Assembly (NCBI GenBank): GCA_903879335.1
Contig: CAIRLC010000044.1
Coordinates: forward strand, 1 to 64,000
Direction: 5' to 3'
DNA from: an uncultured Pseudomonadota bacterium
GTDB lineage: Bacteria; Pseudomonadota; Gammaproteobacteria; Steroidobacterales; Steroidobacteraceae
Length of the DNA stretch: 64,000 nucleotides
Below the pieces are notes generated by a model. It did no database searches, was not told the origin of the DNA, and saw only the letters and a program-made list of their open reading frames with translations. Position 1 is the first letter of the stretch; each line of letters begins with the position of its first letter. Positions 43,856-51,904 of the stretch are shown here, one piece after another. The translations under genes were made by a program, and so were the position numbers.

Positions 43856-45229
43856 TCATGTCCGCGCAGGTTGACGCAAAGCCTCGAGCGCCTCACTCAA
43901 GCGCTCAACGGCAACGATCTCAAGCCCCTCAATACCTTTGCGTGGCGCGTTTGCGCGGGGCACGATGGCGCGCCGAAATCCATGCTTCGCGGCCTCGCGC
44001 AGTCGCTCCTCACCAAAGGGTACTGGGCGGACTTCACCGGCTAGTCCGAGCTCACCGAAAGAGATGAGGTCTTGGGGCAATGGACGGTCGTCCAAGCTTG
44101 AAACAGCCGCGAGTATGGCCGGCAGATCCGCTGCAGTTTCGCCGAGGTGGACGCCGCCAACGACATTGATAAAGACGTCGTGAGCGCCAAGCGCGACTCC
44201 GCCGTGCCGATGCAGCACGGCCAATAGCAAAGCCAGCCGGTTGCCTTCGAAACCAACCGCGACTCGGCGGGTGTTCTGAGATCGCGCCTCATCCACCAGC
44301 GCCTGTACCTCTACCAGCAGCGGACGAGTCCCCTCGCGCGCCACGGTCACAATGCTTCCCGCCACCGGCGCTGGATGGCGCGAGAGAAAGATGGCCGATG
44401 GGTTTTTCACCTCACGCAGGCCGCCCTCTTCCATCGAAAACACGCCAATTTCGTTGGCAGCCCCAAAGCGATTCTTAACGGCTCGTACGACCCGAAAGCG
44501 GCTTCCGGCGTCACTTTCAAAGTAGAGCACGGTATCGACCAGATGTTCCAGGACGCGTGGTCCTGCGATCACGCCCTCTTTGGTGACATGGCCAATCAGG
44601 AAAACTGCGGTCCCCGATTGCTTCGCAAACTGCACAAATCGCGCCGCGGATTCCCGTAATTGCGAGACGGATCCGGGACTTGAGTCAACCTCTGCGGTTC
44701 CCATGGTCTGGATAGAATCAACGACCAGCACGCGCGCCTCGCGCGCGCGCGCGGCGCTAATAACCGTTTCCACATCAGTTTCGGCCAGAAGCCCAAGCGG
44801 CGCGTCATCCAGCGCGAGACGGCGGGCCCTCAACCCGACTTGGCGCAGACTTTCCTCGCCGGTGGCGTAAAGGACAGCGGTTGATCGAGCCAGGCCGGCC
44901 GCGGCTTGCAACAGCAACGTGGACTTGCCGATACCCGGGTCACCACCGATCAAGGTCACCGATCCAGCCACTAGGCCGCCGCCGAGCACGCGATCGAATT
45001 CTCCGGAGCCGGTCGGCAGACGCGGCGCTTCGGCCGTCGCGACCGAGCCGAGCGTTTCGGTTGCACCAGCCTCGACCAGTGGCCGGGAGCCGGTGCGAAC
45101 CGTATTTTTCGGCGTCGCGTGCGCCGATAGGGTATTCCAGGCCTGGCAAGCAGGGCATTGACCCTGCCATTTCGGGGTCGAATCCCCGCAGGCACTGCAG
45201 ACATAGACTGTTCTGGACTTTGAGTTCAC
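43856..45229 (-). CDS. radA: DNA repair protein RadA
   Basis: RadA (457 residues) is a RecA-like branch-migration helicase in recombinational repair. It has an N-terminal zinc finger (Cys11, Cys14, Cys25, Cys28), a RecA core with Walker A GDPGIGKS at 96-103, the KNRFG motif (VKNRFGAANEIGVF), and a Lon-like C-terminal domain. The GTG start (VNSKSRTVYVCSACG) places the zinc finger at the family position; an extension to 45334 crosses the divergent promoter region. Confidence 0.96.
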   Translation of the reverse strand: MNSKSRTVYVCSACGDSTPKWQGQCPACQAWNTLSAHATPKNTVRTGSRPLVEAGATETLGSVATAEAPRLPTGSGEFDRVLGGGLVAGSVTLIGGDPGIGKSTLLLQAAAGLARSTAVLYATGEESLRQVGLRARRLALDDAPLGLLAETDVETVISAARAREARVLVVDSIQTMGTAEVDSSPGSVSQLRESAARFVQFAKQSGTAVFLIGHVTKEGVIAGPRVLEHLVDTVLYFESDAGSRFRVVRAVKNRFGAANEIGVFSMEEGGLREVKNPSAIFLSRHPAPVAGSIVTVAREGTRPLLVEVQALVDEARSQNTRRVAVGFEGNRLALLLAVLHRHGGVALGAHDVFINVVGGVHLGETAADLPAILAAVSSLDDRPLPQDLISFGELGLAGEVRPVPFGEERLREAAKHGFRRAIVPRANAPRKGIEGLEIVAVERLSEALEALRQPART

Positions 45230-45335
45230 GGTATGGATGCTAACAGAGAGCCCGCACTCGTCGGATATGTGCGCCGTGTCGCAATTGAAAACTCGCTTCA
45301 CGGCTAGACTGAAAGCCAGACTATGTAATAACACT

Positions 45336-47663
45336 ATGTACGCACACCCCCTTTTCCGTCCTCTCGCGGCCGCAGCCGCCGCTGTACTGTTGGGCTTCCT
45401 CTTGGCAGTCGGTTTGACGCCGAGCGGCTATGCCAGCGTCGAAGGCGCTCCGCTTGCGCTGCTGCAGCGCGCTGCCAACGCCGAGCGCTCCGATACGGTG
45501 ACTTGGATTGATATCGACGCTTCGGCGAAGGAACCAGGCCGAACGCGGACTCGGATAGCTCGGGCCATCGACGCAGCACACGCCGCCCATGCTCGAGTCA
45601 TAGTCGTGACCAACCCACTGTCGGAGGCGTCGGACAGCACCGATCTCAGTGCCGCAAGAGCCCTTCTTGAGGGTGCGGACGCCTCTGGCGACAACGCCAT
45701 GCGGGCAAAAATTGAGCGTTGGTTGACAGATCTCGATCACGACGCCGACCTAGAAGCCGCGATCCGACGAGCCGGCAATGTGGTTTTGCTCGCGACGACA
45801 GACGGCGCTCCACTGGACCGCTTTGTGGCCAGTGCGGCAGCGGTCGGCACAGAGCCCACCGTCAAAGCTGATGCCGATGGAGTCGTCCGTCATGCGCGTC
45901 TGTTCCGGACCGACACAGGGCAGCCATCACTCGCCTTTGCCGCGTGGCTGGTGGCACATCCCGCCAACGACCGCGGCGCCATAGCCCTTGATTCGAATTC
46001 GACGGCAACCGCATCGGCGCGACTGGGGACTCAGGGCGGGCGTTGGCTGCCCTCCTACGGTCGACGCGCCGGCACCGAAGGCGGACTGACGCGCGTCTCA
46101 GCCGATGCGCTCCCTAGCGCCTCCGCTATGCTCAGCAAACGCGTGGTGATTATCGGTAGCGCTGAGCCGGCCGTCCGAGTCGCGACCGGCGAAACACTCT
46201 CTTTAGCAGAAGTCGTCGGGCAACAAATCGTCAGCCTCGAACACCACGATTTCACCACGATTCCACGCCTTGGCCGCACTTTCACCATCCTCATGTTGCT
46301 CGGCGCAATCCTCTGGGCTGCCCTAGTGGCGCCCGGCTTACGGGCACCCGTGCGATGGGTTGTGATCCTCATGATTGTCGTGGGTACATTTGCGCTGGAA
46401 CTCGGTCTGCTCGCCTTGGCGCACGTGTGGATTCCGCTCGTGGCCGCAAGTCTTGCCGTGCCGTTGGCAACACTTGCCGCAGCCGTCGTCCCCGAACGCA
46501 AGCGGACCGCCCCAGCGAGCGGCGCGCCGGTCGTCCCATTGCCCCCAACGCTGCCGAGAATCTCTCGCCCGCCGAGACCGAGGCAGGAAGCCCCTAAGCG
46601 GCCTGACGTACCCGCCACCGACCCCTTCCTGACGGCTGACATCACCGGACCGCAGGAAATCAGCGGCGCTCCGCGACGGGCGAAACCATTAGTGGCCGTG
46701 CCCTCACCGCCGGCCGGGCCGATGTCGTTGAAGGATATCTCGCGCATTCTCGACGCTCGTCGCGAAGAGCCCAGTCGGGCTGAGGTCGCCGACATGCTGC
46801 TCGGACGATCAAAGCGGCCCCCAAAACCCAAGCTTGGACGCTACGAAATCGACCGCGAACTCGGCCATGGTGCGATGGGCACGGTATTTCTGGGTAAAGA
46901 TCCAACCATCAATCGAGTGGTTGCGCTGAAAGCGATTCCGATCGTGGAAGAATTCTCAGAGGCGGATCTTGCTGACGCGCGGGACCGTTTTTTCCGCGAA
47001 GCTGAAATGGCCGGACGCTTACAGCACGCCAGCATTGTTACCGTATATGACGCCGGTGAAGACAGCGGCATCGCCTGGATTGCCATGGAATATGTGCAAG
47101 GCCATCCCCTGTCCGACTACACCGTCAAAGATCGTCTCTTGCCGGCTGAGAGAGTCCTCGAAGTCTGTGCGCGTATTGCCGATGCACTCGATTATGCGCA
47201 CGGACAGGCGGTCGTCCATCGAGATATCAAGCCGGCGAATGTCCTCCTGAACCCGGACACGCTGGATACAAAAATTACGGATTTCGGTATCGCGCGTTTA
47301 ACCAATTCGAGTTCGACCCGTAGCGGCATTGTGCTCGGCACGCCGTCGTTTATGGCTCCGGAACGATTAGAGGGCCGCTCGGTGACCGCCCGGTCCGACC
47401 TCTTCGCCCTAGGCGTCTCGATGTTCCAGTTACTGGCGGGTGAATTGCCGTTCCGCGCCGAATCTATGGCCGGATTAATGGAGAAAATCATCCATTCTCC
47501 ACATCCGTCGATTCGCGCCTTGCGACCAGATTTGCCCGTTTGCGTCGCAGCAATTGTGGATCGAGCCTTACAAAAAGATCCCGCAGACCGGTTCCAGAGT
47601 GCCGGAGAAATGGCGAAGTTCTTGCGCGCCTGCGCTAAGGCCTGTGCCAGCGCAAAAAAATGA
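45336..47663 (+). CDS. membrane Ser/Thr protein kinase with CHASE2-like sensor
   Basis: This 775-residue receptor kinase has an inverted layout. An N-terminal membrane helix (about 8-27) leads into an extracytoplasmic CHASE2-like domain (about 40-300). Membrane helices follow (about 305-385), then a Pro-rich linker (about 390-495) and a C-terminal protein kinase domain (about 500-775). The kinase is intact: glycine loop GHGAMGTVFLG, Lys in VALKAIP, HRD at 628-630, DFG from 649, and an APE-like MAPERLEG. It overlaps the phosphatase gene by four bases. The signal sensed and the targets are unknown. Confidence 0.9.
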   Translation: MYAHPLFRPLAAAAAAVLLGFLLAVGLTPSGYASVEGAPLALLQRAANAERSDTVTWIDIDASAKEPGRTRTRIARAIDAAHAAHARVIVVTNPLSEASDSTDLSAARALLEGADASGDNAMRAKIERWLTDLDHDADLEAAIRRAGNVVLLATTDGAPLDRFVASAAAVGTEPTVKADADGVVRHARLFRTDTGQPSLAFAAWLVAHPANDRGAIALDSNSTATASARLGTQGGRWLPSYGRRAGTEGGLTRVSADALPSASAMLSKRVVIIGSAEPAVRVATGETLSLAEVVGQQIVSLEHHDFTTIPRLGRTFTILMLLGAILWAALVAPGLRAPVRWVVILMIVVGTFALELGLLALAHVWIPLVAASLAVPLATLAAAVVPERKRTAPASGAPVVPLPPTLPRISRPPRPRQEAPKRPDVPATDPFLTADITGPQEISGAPRRAKPLVAVPSPPAGPMSLKDISRILDARREEPSRAEVADMLLGRSKRPPKPKLGRYEIDRELGHGAMGTVFLGKDPTINRVVALKAIPIVEEFSEADLADARDRFFREAEMAGRLQHASIVTVYDAGEDSGIAWIAMEYVQGHPLSDYTVKDRLLPAERVLEVCARIADALDYAHGQAVVHRDIKPANVLLNPDTLDTKITDFGIARLTNSSSTRSGIVLGTPSFMAPERLEGRSVTARSDLFALGVSMFQLLAGELPFRAESMAGLMEKIIHSPHPSIRALRPDLPVCVAAIVDRALQKDPADRFQSAGEMAKFLRACAKACASAKK

Positions 47664-48487
47664 TTGATATGCGTACAAAGATCCAGAGCTTTTCAGACAC
47701 CGATAATGGCCGGGTTCGCGAGCACAATGAAGATGCCATCAGCATCGATGCGGACATTGGGTTATTCGTCTTAGCCGATGGGATGGGCGGCTACAACGCC
47801 GGCGAAGTCGCGAGCGGCCTTGCCGTGAAGACCATCGTTAGCATGATGCGCGAAGCTTACGCCGCGTACCCGCTGGAAGGCATCGACTCGGCGACCGGCC
47901 TGATGCGACCCAGCATCATGCTCAGAGATGCCGTACAACGAGCGAATAAAATCATCCATCAGACCGCAAAAACCCATGCCCAATGCAATGGTATGGGGAC
48001 CACCGTCGTTGCCGCACTGTTCTACGATGATCGTATCGTCAGTGCACACGTGGGTGACTCTCGCCTCTACCGGGTGCGAGACGGTGTCTTGGAACAACTC
48101 ACCTCTGATCACTCTCTGTTACAGGAACTCGTTGATCGGGGAATCTATACCCGGGCCGAGGCGGAGCGGGCAACGAGTAAAAATTTCGTCACCAGAGCCC
48201 TGGGTGTCGAGGCGACCGTTGAAGTCGATGTGCGAGAGCATCGCGCCCTACCGACGGACCGCTACTTAATGTGCTCCGACGGTTTATCCGACATGGTTGA
48301 GGATCAGGAGATCATGCACCATGCGGCCCAAAACCCGGTGGACTTGCGGGCATTGGGCCAGACGCTGGTCATGCGAGCCAACGATAATGGCGGCCGGGAC
48401 AATATTTCGGTGCTGCTGACTCAAGTAGTCGAGCCTTTTCCAGCACAGCGCGGCATACTTAACAGAATATCGGGATGGTTCCGCTGA
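47660..48487 (+). CDS. PP2C-family Ser/Thr phosphatase
   Basis: This 275-residue PPM phosphatase has the metal-binding motifs of the family: NEDA (REHNEDAIS), FVLADGMGGYNAGE, VGDSRLYR, MCSDGLSDM and GGRDNISVLL. It should reverse phosphorylation by the kinase encoded just before it (ATGA overlap). It has no membrane segment and is cytoplasmic. Confidence 0.95.
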   Translation: MIDMRTKIQSFSDTDNGRVREHNEDAISIDADIGLFVLADGMGGYNAGEVASGLAVKTIVSMMREAYAAYPLEGIDSATGLMRPSIMLRDAVQRANKIIHQTAKTHAQCNGMGTTVVAALFYDDRIVSAHVGDSRLYRVRDGVLEQLTSDHSLLQELVDRGIYTRAEAERATSKNFVTRALGVEATVEVDVREHRALPTDRYLMCSDGLSDMVEDQEIMHHAAQNPVDLRALGQTLVMRANDNGGRDNISVLLTQVVEPFPAQRGILNRISGWFR

Positions 48488-48510
48488 CGAGCTCGAAGGA
48501 CTGAACTGCT

Positions 48511-49200
48511 ATGGCCCGCCTGATCCTTGCCCTCGACGGGCAGACGCTTGCCGAGTTCAACATGTCTCGGGAGCGTTATACCATTGGTCGTCTCGCCGAC
48601 AATGACATACGCATCGATAACGCGGCGGTCAGCGGCCATCACGCACTGATCATCAATATCCTCAACGATTCATTCCTTGAGGATCTCAACAGCACCAACG
48701 GAACCTACGTGGGCGGTCGCCTTGTCCGCAAACACGCGTTGCAGCACGGCGATGTGATCACCGTAGGACATCACCAATTACGGTTCGTGGACGGTGAGGA
48801 CGCGGACAACGACCGCGAAGCCTTCGAAAAGACCATGGTGCTGGCGCCCTCCGAGGCCGCGGCCACCCAACTCAAGCCGAAGAGCGAGCCGACGCGGCCG
48901 ATGCAGACGCCGAGCGCTCAGCCCGCCTCAGCCACCGCAAGGCTGCAAGTGCTGTCTGGGGACCAAGCCGGGCGTGACTTCGAGGTGGTCAAAGCCGTGA
49001 CCATGATCGGTCGGTCCGGCATCCAAGTCGCCGCCATCACCCGACGGGCGGATGGTTATTACCTGATCCATGTTGAAAGCCGCCGCGCCAACGACTACCC
49101 GTTGATTAACGGCGTCGCCATCGGCGGTGCGGCTCGCCGACTGGCCGACAACGATGTCATCACCGTTGCCGGGGTCAAAATGGGCTTTCTGCTCAGCTAA
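48511..49200 (+). CDS. FHA-domain protein with second degenerate FHA domain
   Basis: The protein has 229 residues. The N-terminal FHA domain has all phosphothreonine-binding residues (Gly26-Arg27, Ser41, His44, Asn63). A flexible linker (about 100-145) rich in Pro, Ala and Ser includes Thr108 in EKTMVL, a plausible kinase target. The C-terminal domain (about 145-229) keeps GRS and an ING element but lacks the Ser and His needed to bind phosphothreonine. It is the third gene of the kinase operon, 23 bases after the phosphatase, and is the likely substrate or adaptor. Confidence 0.88.
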   Translation: MARLILALDGQTLAEFNMSRERYTIGRLADNDIRIDNAAVSGHHALIINILNDSFLEDLNSTNGTYVGGRLVRKHALQHGDVITVGHHQLRFVDGEDADNDREAFEKTMVLAPSEAAATQLKPKSEPTRPMQTPSAQPASATARLQVLSGDQAGRDFEVVKAVTMIGRSGIQVAAITRRADGYYLIHVESRRANDYPLINGVAIGGAARRLADNDVITVAGVKMGFLLS

Positions 49201-49206
49201 GCACGA

Positions 49207-50649
49207 TCAACGGCCGGACGATTGCCCGCCACCGCCGCCATAGCCGCCGCCACCGCCGCGACGGCCGCCACCACCGCCAGCCGGTCGACCACCGCCTGAT
49301 GGGCGTCCGCCACCGCCGGGGCCTCGACCACCGCCTGGCCCACGGCCACGGCCACCCTGACCTTGGCTCTGGCCCTGACCGCCGCCTGACGGTCTGCCCG
49401 CCGGCGAGCCTCCACGGGAAGATTTGGCCTGACTGCGCGCCCGGTCCTCGGCCTTTTTGGCTCGAATCGCCGCGATACGTTCGGCCAAGGGGACCTCAAG
49501 CTTCGCTTCAGGTTTCGCGTGATAGTCAAAGTCCGCAACGGTCACGCGTGGCAAGCGCTTGCCGAGCACCTTCTCGATCGCGCCGATATCGCCCTCCTCG
49601 TCTTTCGCAACGAAGGTAAAGGCGTCACCAACGGCCTCAGCGCGGCCAGTACGACCGATACGATGGATGTAATCGGCTGGAACTAAGGGCACGTCAAAAT
49701 TGACGACATGCCCCAACTCTTCCACGTCAATGCCGCGTGCGGCGATATCGGTCGCCACCAGGACTCGAATCTTACCGTCCTTGAAATTCGACAAAGCCGC
49801 TGTACGCTGCGTCTGGGAACGATTACCGTGGATCCGATCCGCAGAGATCCCGCGCTTCGCAAGGAACTCGGCGAGGCGATTGGCGCGGTGCTTCGTCCTG
49901 GTAAAGACGAGCGCTTCCTTCATATCGCCACGCTCAAGTAACGTCGCCAATAGTGCTGACTTGAGTTCTTGAGAGACCGGATAAAGCGCCTGCGTGATAC
50001 CACTCGCCGGGCGCGACTGCCGCTCAAGCGCGATCGTGGCCGGGTTATTGAGCAGTTCGCGGGCAAGCGTTGCAATGGGTGGCGGCATCGTGGCGCTGAA
50101 AAACAGCGTTTGCCTCACTTTGGGCACGTACTTCAGTATGCGACGGATGTCGGGAAGGAAGCCCATGTCCAACATGCGATCGGCTTCGTCTAAAACGAGT
50201 ACCTCGAGCGCGCTAAAGTCTGTGTAATTCCCAGACTGCAGATGATCGAGTAGTCGGCCTGGGCAGGCGACAATGACGTCGGTGCCGCGGCGCAACGCAT
50301 GTTCTTGGGGCCCCATGCCCACACCGCCGAAAATTGCGGCACCGCTGACCGGCGTATGGGTGCCGAGGTCTTTCATGTCTTCAAGGATCTGCGCCGCCAG
50401 TTCACGGGTCGGTGCGATCACCAAGGCGCGGGTCTTCCCGCGTGGCCGGTCGATCAACCGATTCAGTATGGGCAACATGAACGCTGCGGTCTTACCGCTG
50501 CCAGTGGCTGCGCAGGCCAGCAAATCCCGCCCCTGCAGCGCGGGTGGAATCGCGTCACCCTGAATGGCGGTGGGTCGGACATAGCCCAATTCCTTCGTCG
50601 CAGCGACGAGGCTTGGGTGCAGCTGGAGATCTGCGAAAGTAACGGTCAT
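49207..50649 (-). CDS. rhlE: DEAD-box RNA helicase RhlE
   Basis: This ATP-dependent RNA helicase (480 residues) is linked to ribosome maturation and RNA decay. Both RecA domains (about 1-370) are intact: Walker A ATGSGKT at 48-54, DEAD at 154-157, SAT, and HRIGRTGR. The C-terminal tail from about 400 is Gly/Arg/Ser/Gln-rich, typical of RhlE and likely disordered and RNA-binding. It converges with the FHA gene at six bases. A terminator-like hairpin sits directly before its ribosome-binding site. Confidence 0.95.
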   Translation of the reverse strand: MTVTFADLQLHPSLVAATKELGYVRPTAIQGDAIPPALQGRDLLACAATGSGKTAAFMLPILNRLIDRPRGKTRALVIAPTRELAAQILEDMKDLGTHTPVSGAAIFGGVGMGPQEHALRRGTDVIVACPGRLLDHLQSGNYTDFSALEVLVLDEADRMLDMGFLPDIRRILKYVPKVRQTLFFSATMPPPIATLARELLNNPATIALERQSRPASGITQALYPVSQELKSALLATLLERGDMKEALVFTRTKHRANRLAEFLAKRGISADRIHGNRSQTQRTAALSNFKDGKIRVLVATDIAARGIDVEELGHVVNFDVPLVPADYIHRIGRTGRAEAVGDAFTFVAKDEEGDIGAIEKVLGKRLPRVTVADFDYHAKPEAKLEVPLAERIAAIRAKKAEDRARSQAKSSRGGSPAGRPSGGGQGQSQGQGGRGRGPGGGRGPGGGGRPSGGGRPAGGGGGRRGGGGGYGGGGGQSSGR

Positions 50650-50661
50650 CAGTAATCCTAA

Positions 50662-50695
50662 AAAGAAACGAGGACGCCCGGCAGGGAGCCGGGCG
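50662..50695 (-). terminator. intrinsic terminator after ilvE / possible attenuator before rhlE
   Basis: On the minus strand a perfect 8-bp stem CGCCCGGC/GCCGGGCG (50695-50688 with 50682-50675, 5-base loop) is followed by TCCTCGTTTCTTTTT. It lies 36 bases after the ilvE stop. Its T-tract ends about three bases before the AGGA ribosome-binding site of rhlE, and only about 12 bases before the rhlE ATG. No rhlE promoter can fit between the two. Confidence 0.8.
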
Positions 50696-50730
50696 GAGGA
50701 TACAGGGATGCGCCTTGCGGCGCGGTTAAA

Positions 50731-51744
50731 TCAGACGGTACGCAGCCAACCGTGGCGCTCAGGTGCCGTGCCTTGTTGAATCGCGACCAGCGCACTGCGC
50801 AAACGCTGGGTGTTAGGGCCGACCTCTCCGGTTCCGACCATGTGGCTCACGCCGTCACCGCAGACTAGGGTTCCCACCCCAGAGAGAACGGCGGCGGTAC
50901 CAGAAAGGGCCGCTTCCCCGTCCTTCACCCACTCGAGCATCTCGTCCACCGTAAAGACGCGCTCCTCAATCCGATAGCCCATGTCGGCGGCCATGACGAG
51001 CAAAGAGTCCCGCGTAATGCCGTGTAGAAACGCCGAGTCCAAGCTCCGGGTCAAAATGTGACCGTCACGGATCAACAAAAAGTTCGCCGCACCGGTTTCT
51101 TGCACTTCCCCTCCCGGGGCAAAGAGCACTTGATCGACCAGATGCGCCTCACGAGCGGCCAATGTCGGACCCAGCGCCGCGGCGTAATTACCACCGGTTT
51201 TGGTAACGCCGAGATGCGACGCGCAGCGCGTTGCATGTTGTTCGACGTAAATTTTGAGTGGTTTGGCGCCACCGCCGGCGAAGTAGTCCCAAACCGGACT
51301 CGCCAATACCAGCAACATCGCCTCGCTCGAGGGCGAAGCCGCCGCACCGATATTGGGCGACGTGCCGATCAACATCGGTCGCAGGTAGAGCGCACCCGGC
51401 GCGTCAGGAACCGAGTCGCGGTTACGGTCAATCACACCCAGGACCATTGCCTCCAACTGAGCCGTATCCGGCTGAGGCAGCCGCAGACTTTGCGCACTCT
51501 GCCGCATGCGCGCGATATTCCGGTCGAGGCGGAACACATGCACGCTGCCATCGGCCCACTTAAATGCTTTCAACCCTTCAAAGCACTCACTCGCATAATG
51601 GAGTACGTGGGCTGCAGGATGCATTGGGATGGGTGCGAGCGGCACGAAATCATGTGCACTCCACGCGCCGTCAGAAAAGGTCGCCGTGCTCATGATCGGG
51701 GCCAGAACACTACCAAATGGGGCGGTTTGTGGGTTGCTGCTCAT
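50731..51744 (-). CDS. ilvE: branched-chain amino acid aminotransferase
   Basis: This fold type IV PLP aminotransferase (337 residues) performs the last step of leucine, isoleucine and valine synthesis and the first step of their breakdown. PLP-Lys182 is in GVTKTGGNYA, with the ECFEGLKAFK and TGAANFLLIRDG segments of the group II (eukaryote-like) branch. Other isoleucine/valine genes are not in the window. Confidence 0.94.
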   Translation of the reverse strand: MSSNPQTAPFGSVLAPIMSTATFSDGAWSAHDFVPLAPIPMHPAAHVLHYASECFEGLKAFKWADGSVHVFRLDRNIARMRQSAQSLRLPQPDTAQLEAMVLGVIDRNRDSVPDAPGALYLRPMLIGTSPNIGAAASPSSEAMLLVLASPVWDYFAGGGAKPLKIYVEQHATRCASHLGVTKTGGNYAAALGPTLAAREAHLVDQVLFAPGGEVQETGAANFLLIRDGHILTRSLDSAFLHGITRDSLLVMAADMGYRIEERVFTVDEMLEWVKDGEAALSGTAAVLSGVGTLVCGDGVSHMVGTGEVGPNTQRLRSALVAIQQGTAPERHGWLRTV

Positions 51745-51852
51745 CTCAGTCTCATCCTCGGGTCAATCACTGTGCCAAGCACGCTATGCATTAGGCCACG
51801 GCGGGAAACAACTGCCGAGCTCCCGCGATAGCTGCGACTGGCTGACAGTCTA

Positions 51853-51885
51853 CCAAAAGACCGGCGGCGCGCCCTGTGACGCGCC
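51853..51885 (-). terminator. possible terminator after the CehA-type gene
   Basis: A GC-only 6-bp stem (GGCGCG/CGCGCC, 51866-51885) lies about 20 bases after the stop on the minus strand. A short TCTTTT follows seven bases later. The separation makes it weak. The rest of the 160-base gap (51745-51904) should contain the ilvE promoter, which I cannot pinpoint. Confidence 0.35.
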
Positions 51886-51904
51886 ATGCAGTCAGCGATA
51901 TCAG

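Noticed and set aside
45230-45335. Specific sigma70 promoter for the kinase operon
   Set aside because: TATGTA and upstream TTCACG or TTGAAA elements exist, but spacing is 19 or more bases or otherwise wrong, so no pair can be supported.
49207-49450. Tandem short repeats near the end of rhlE
   Set aside because: The repeats are explained by Gly/Arg/Pro codons of the low-complexity helicase tail. They have no unit structure or spacing like a CRISPR or regulatory array.
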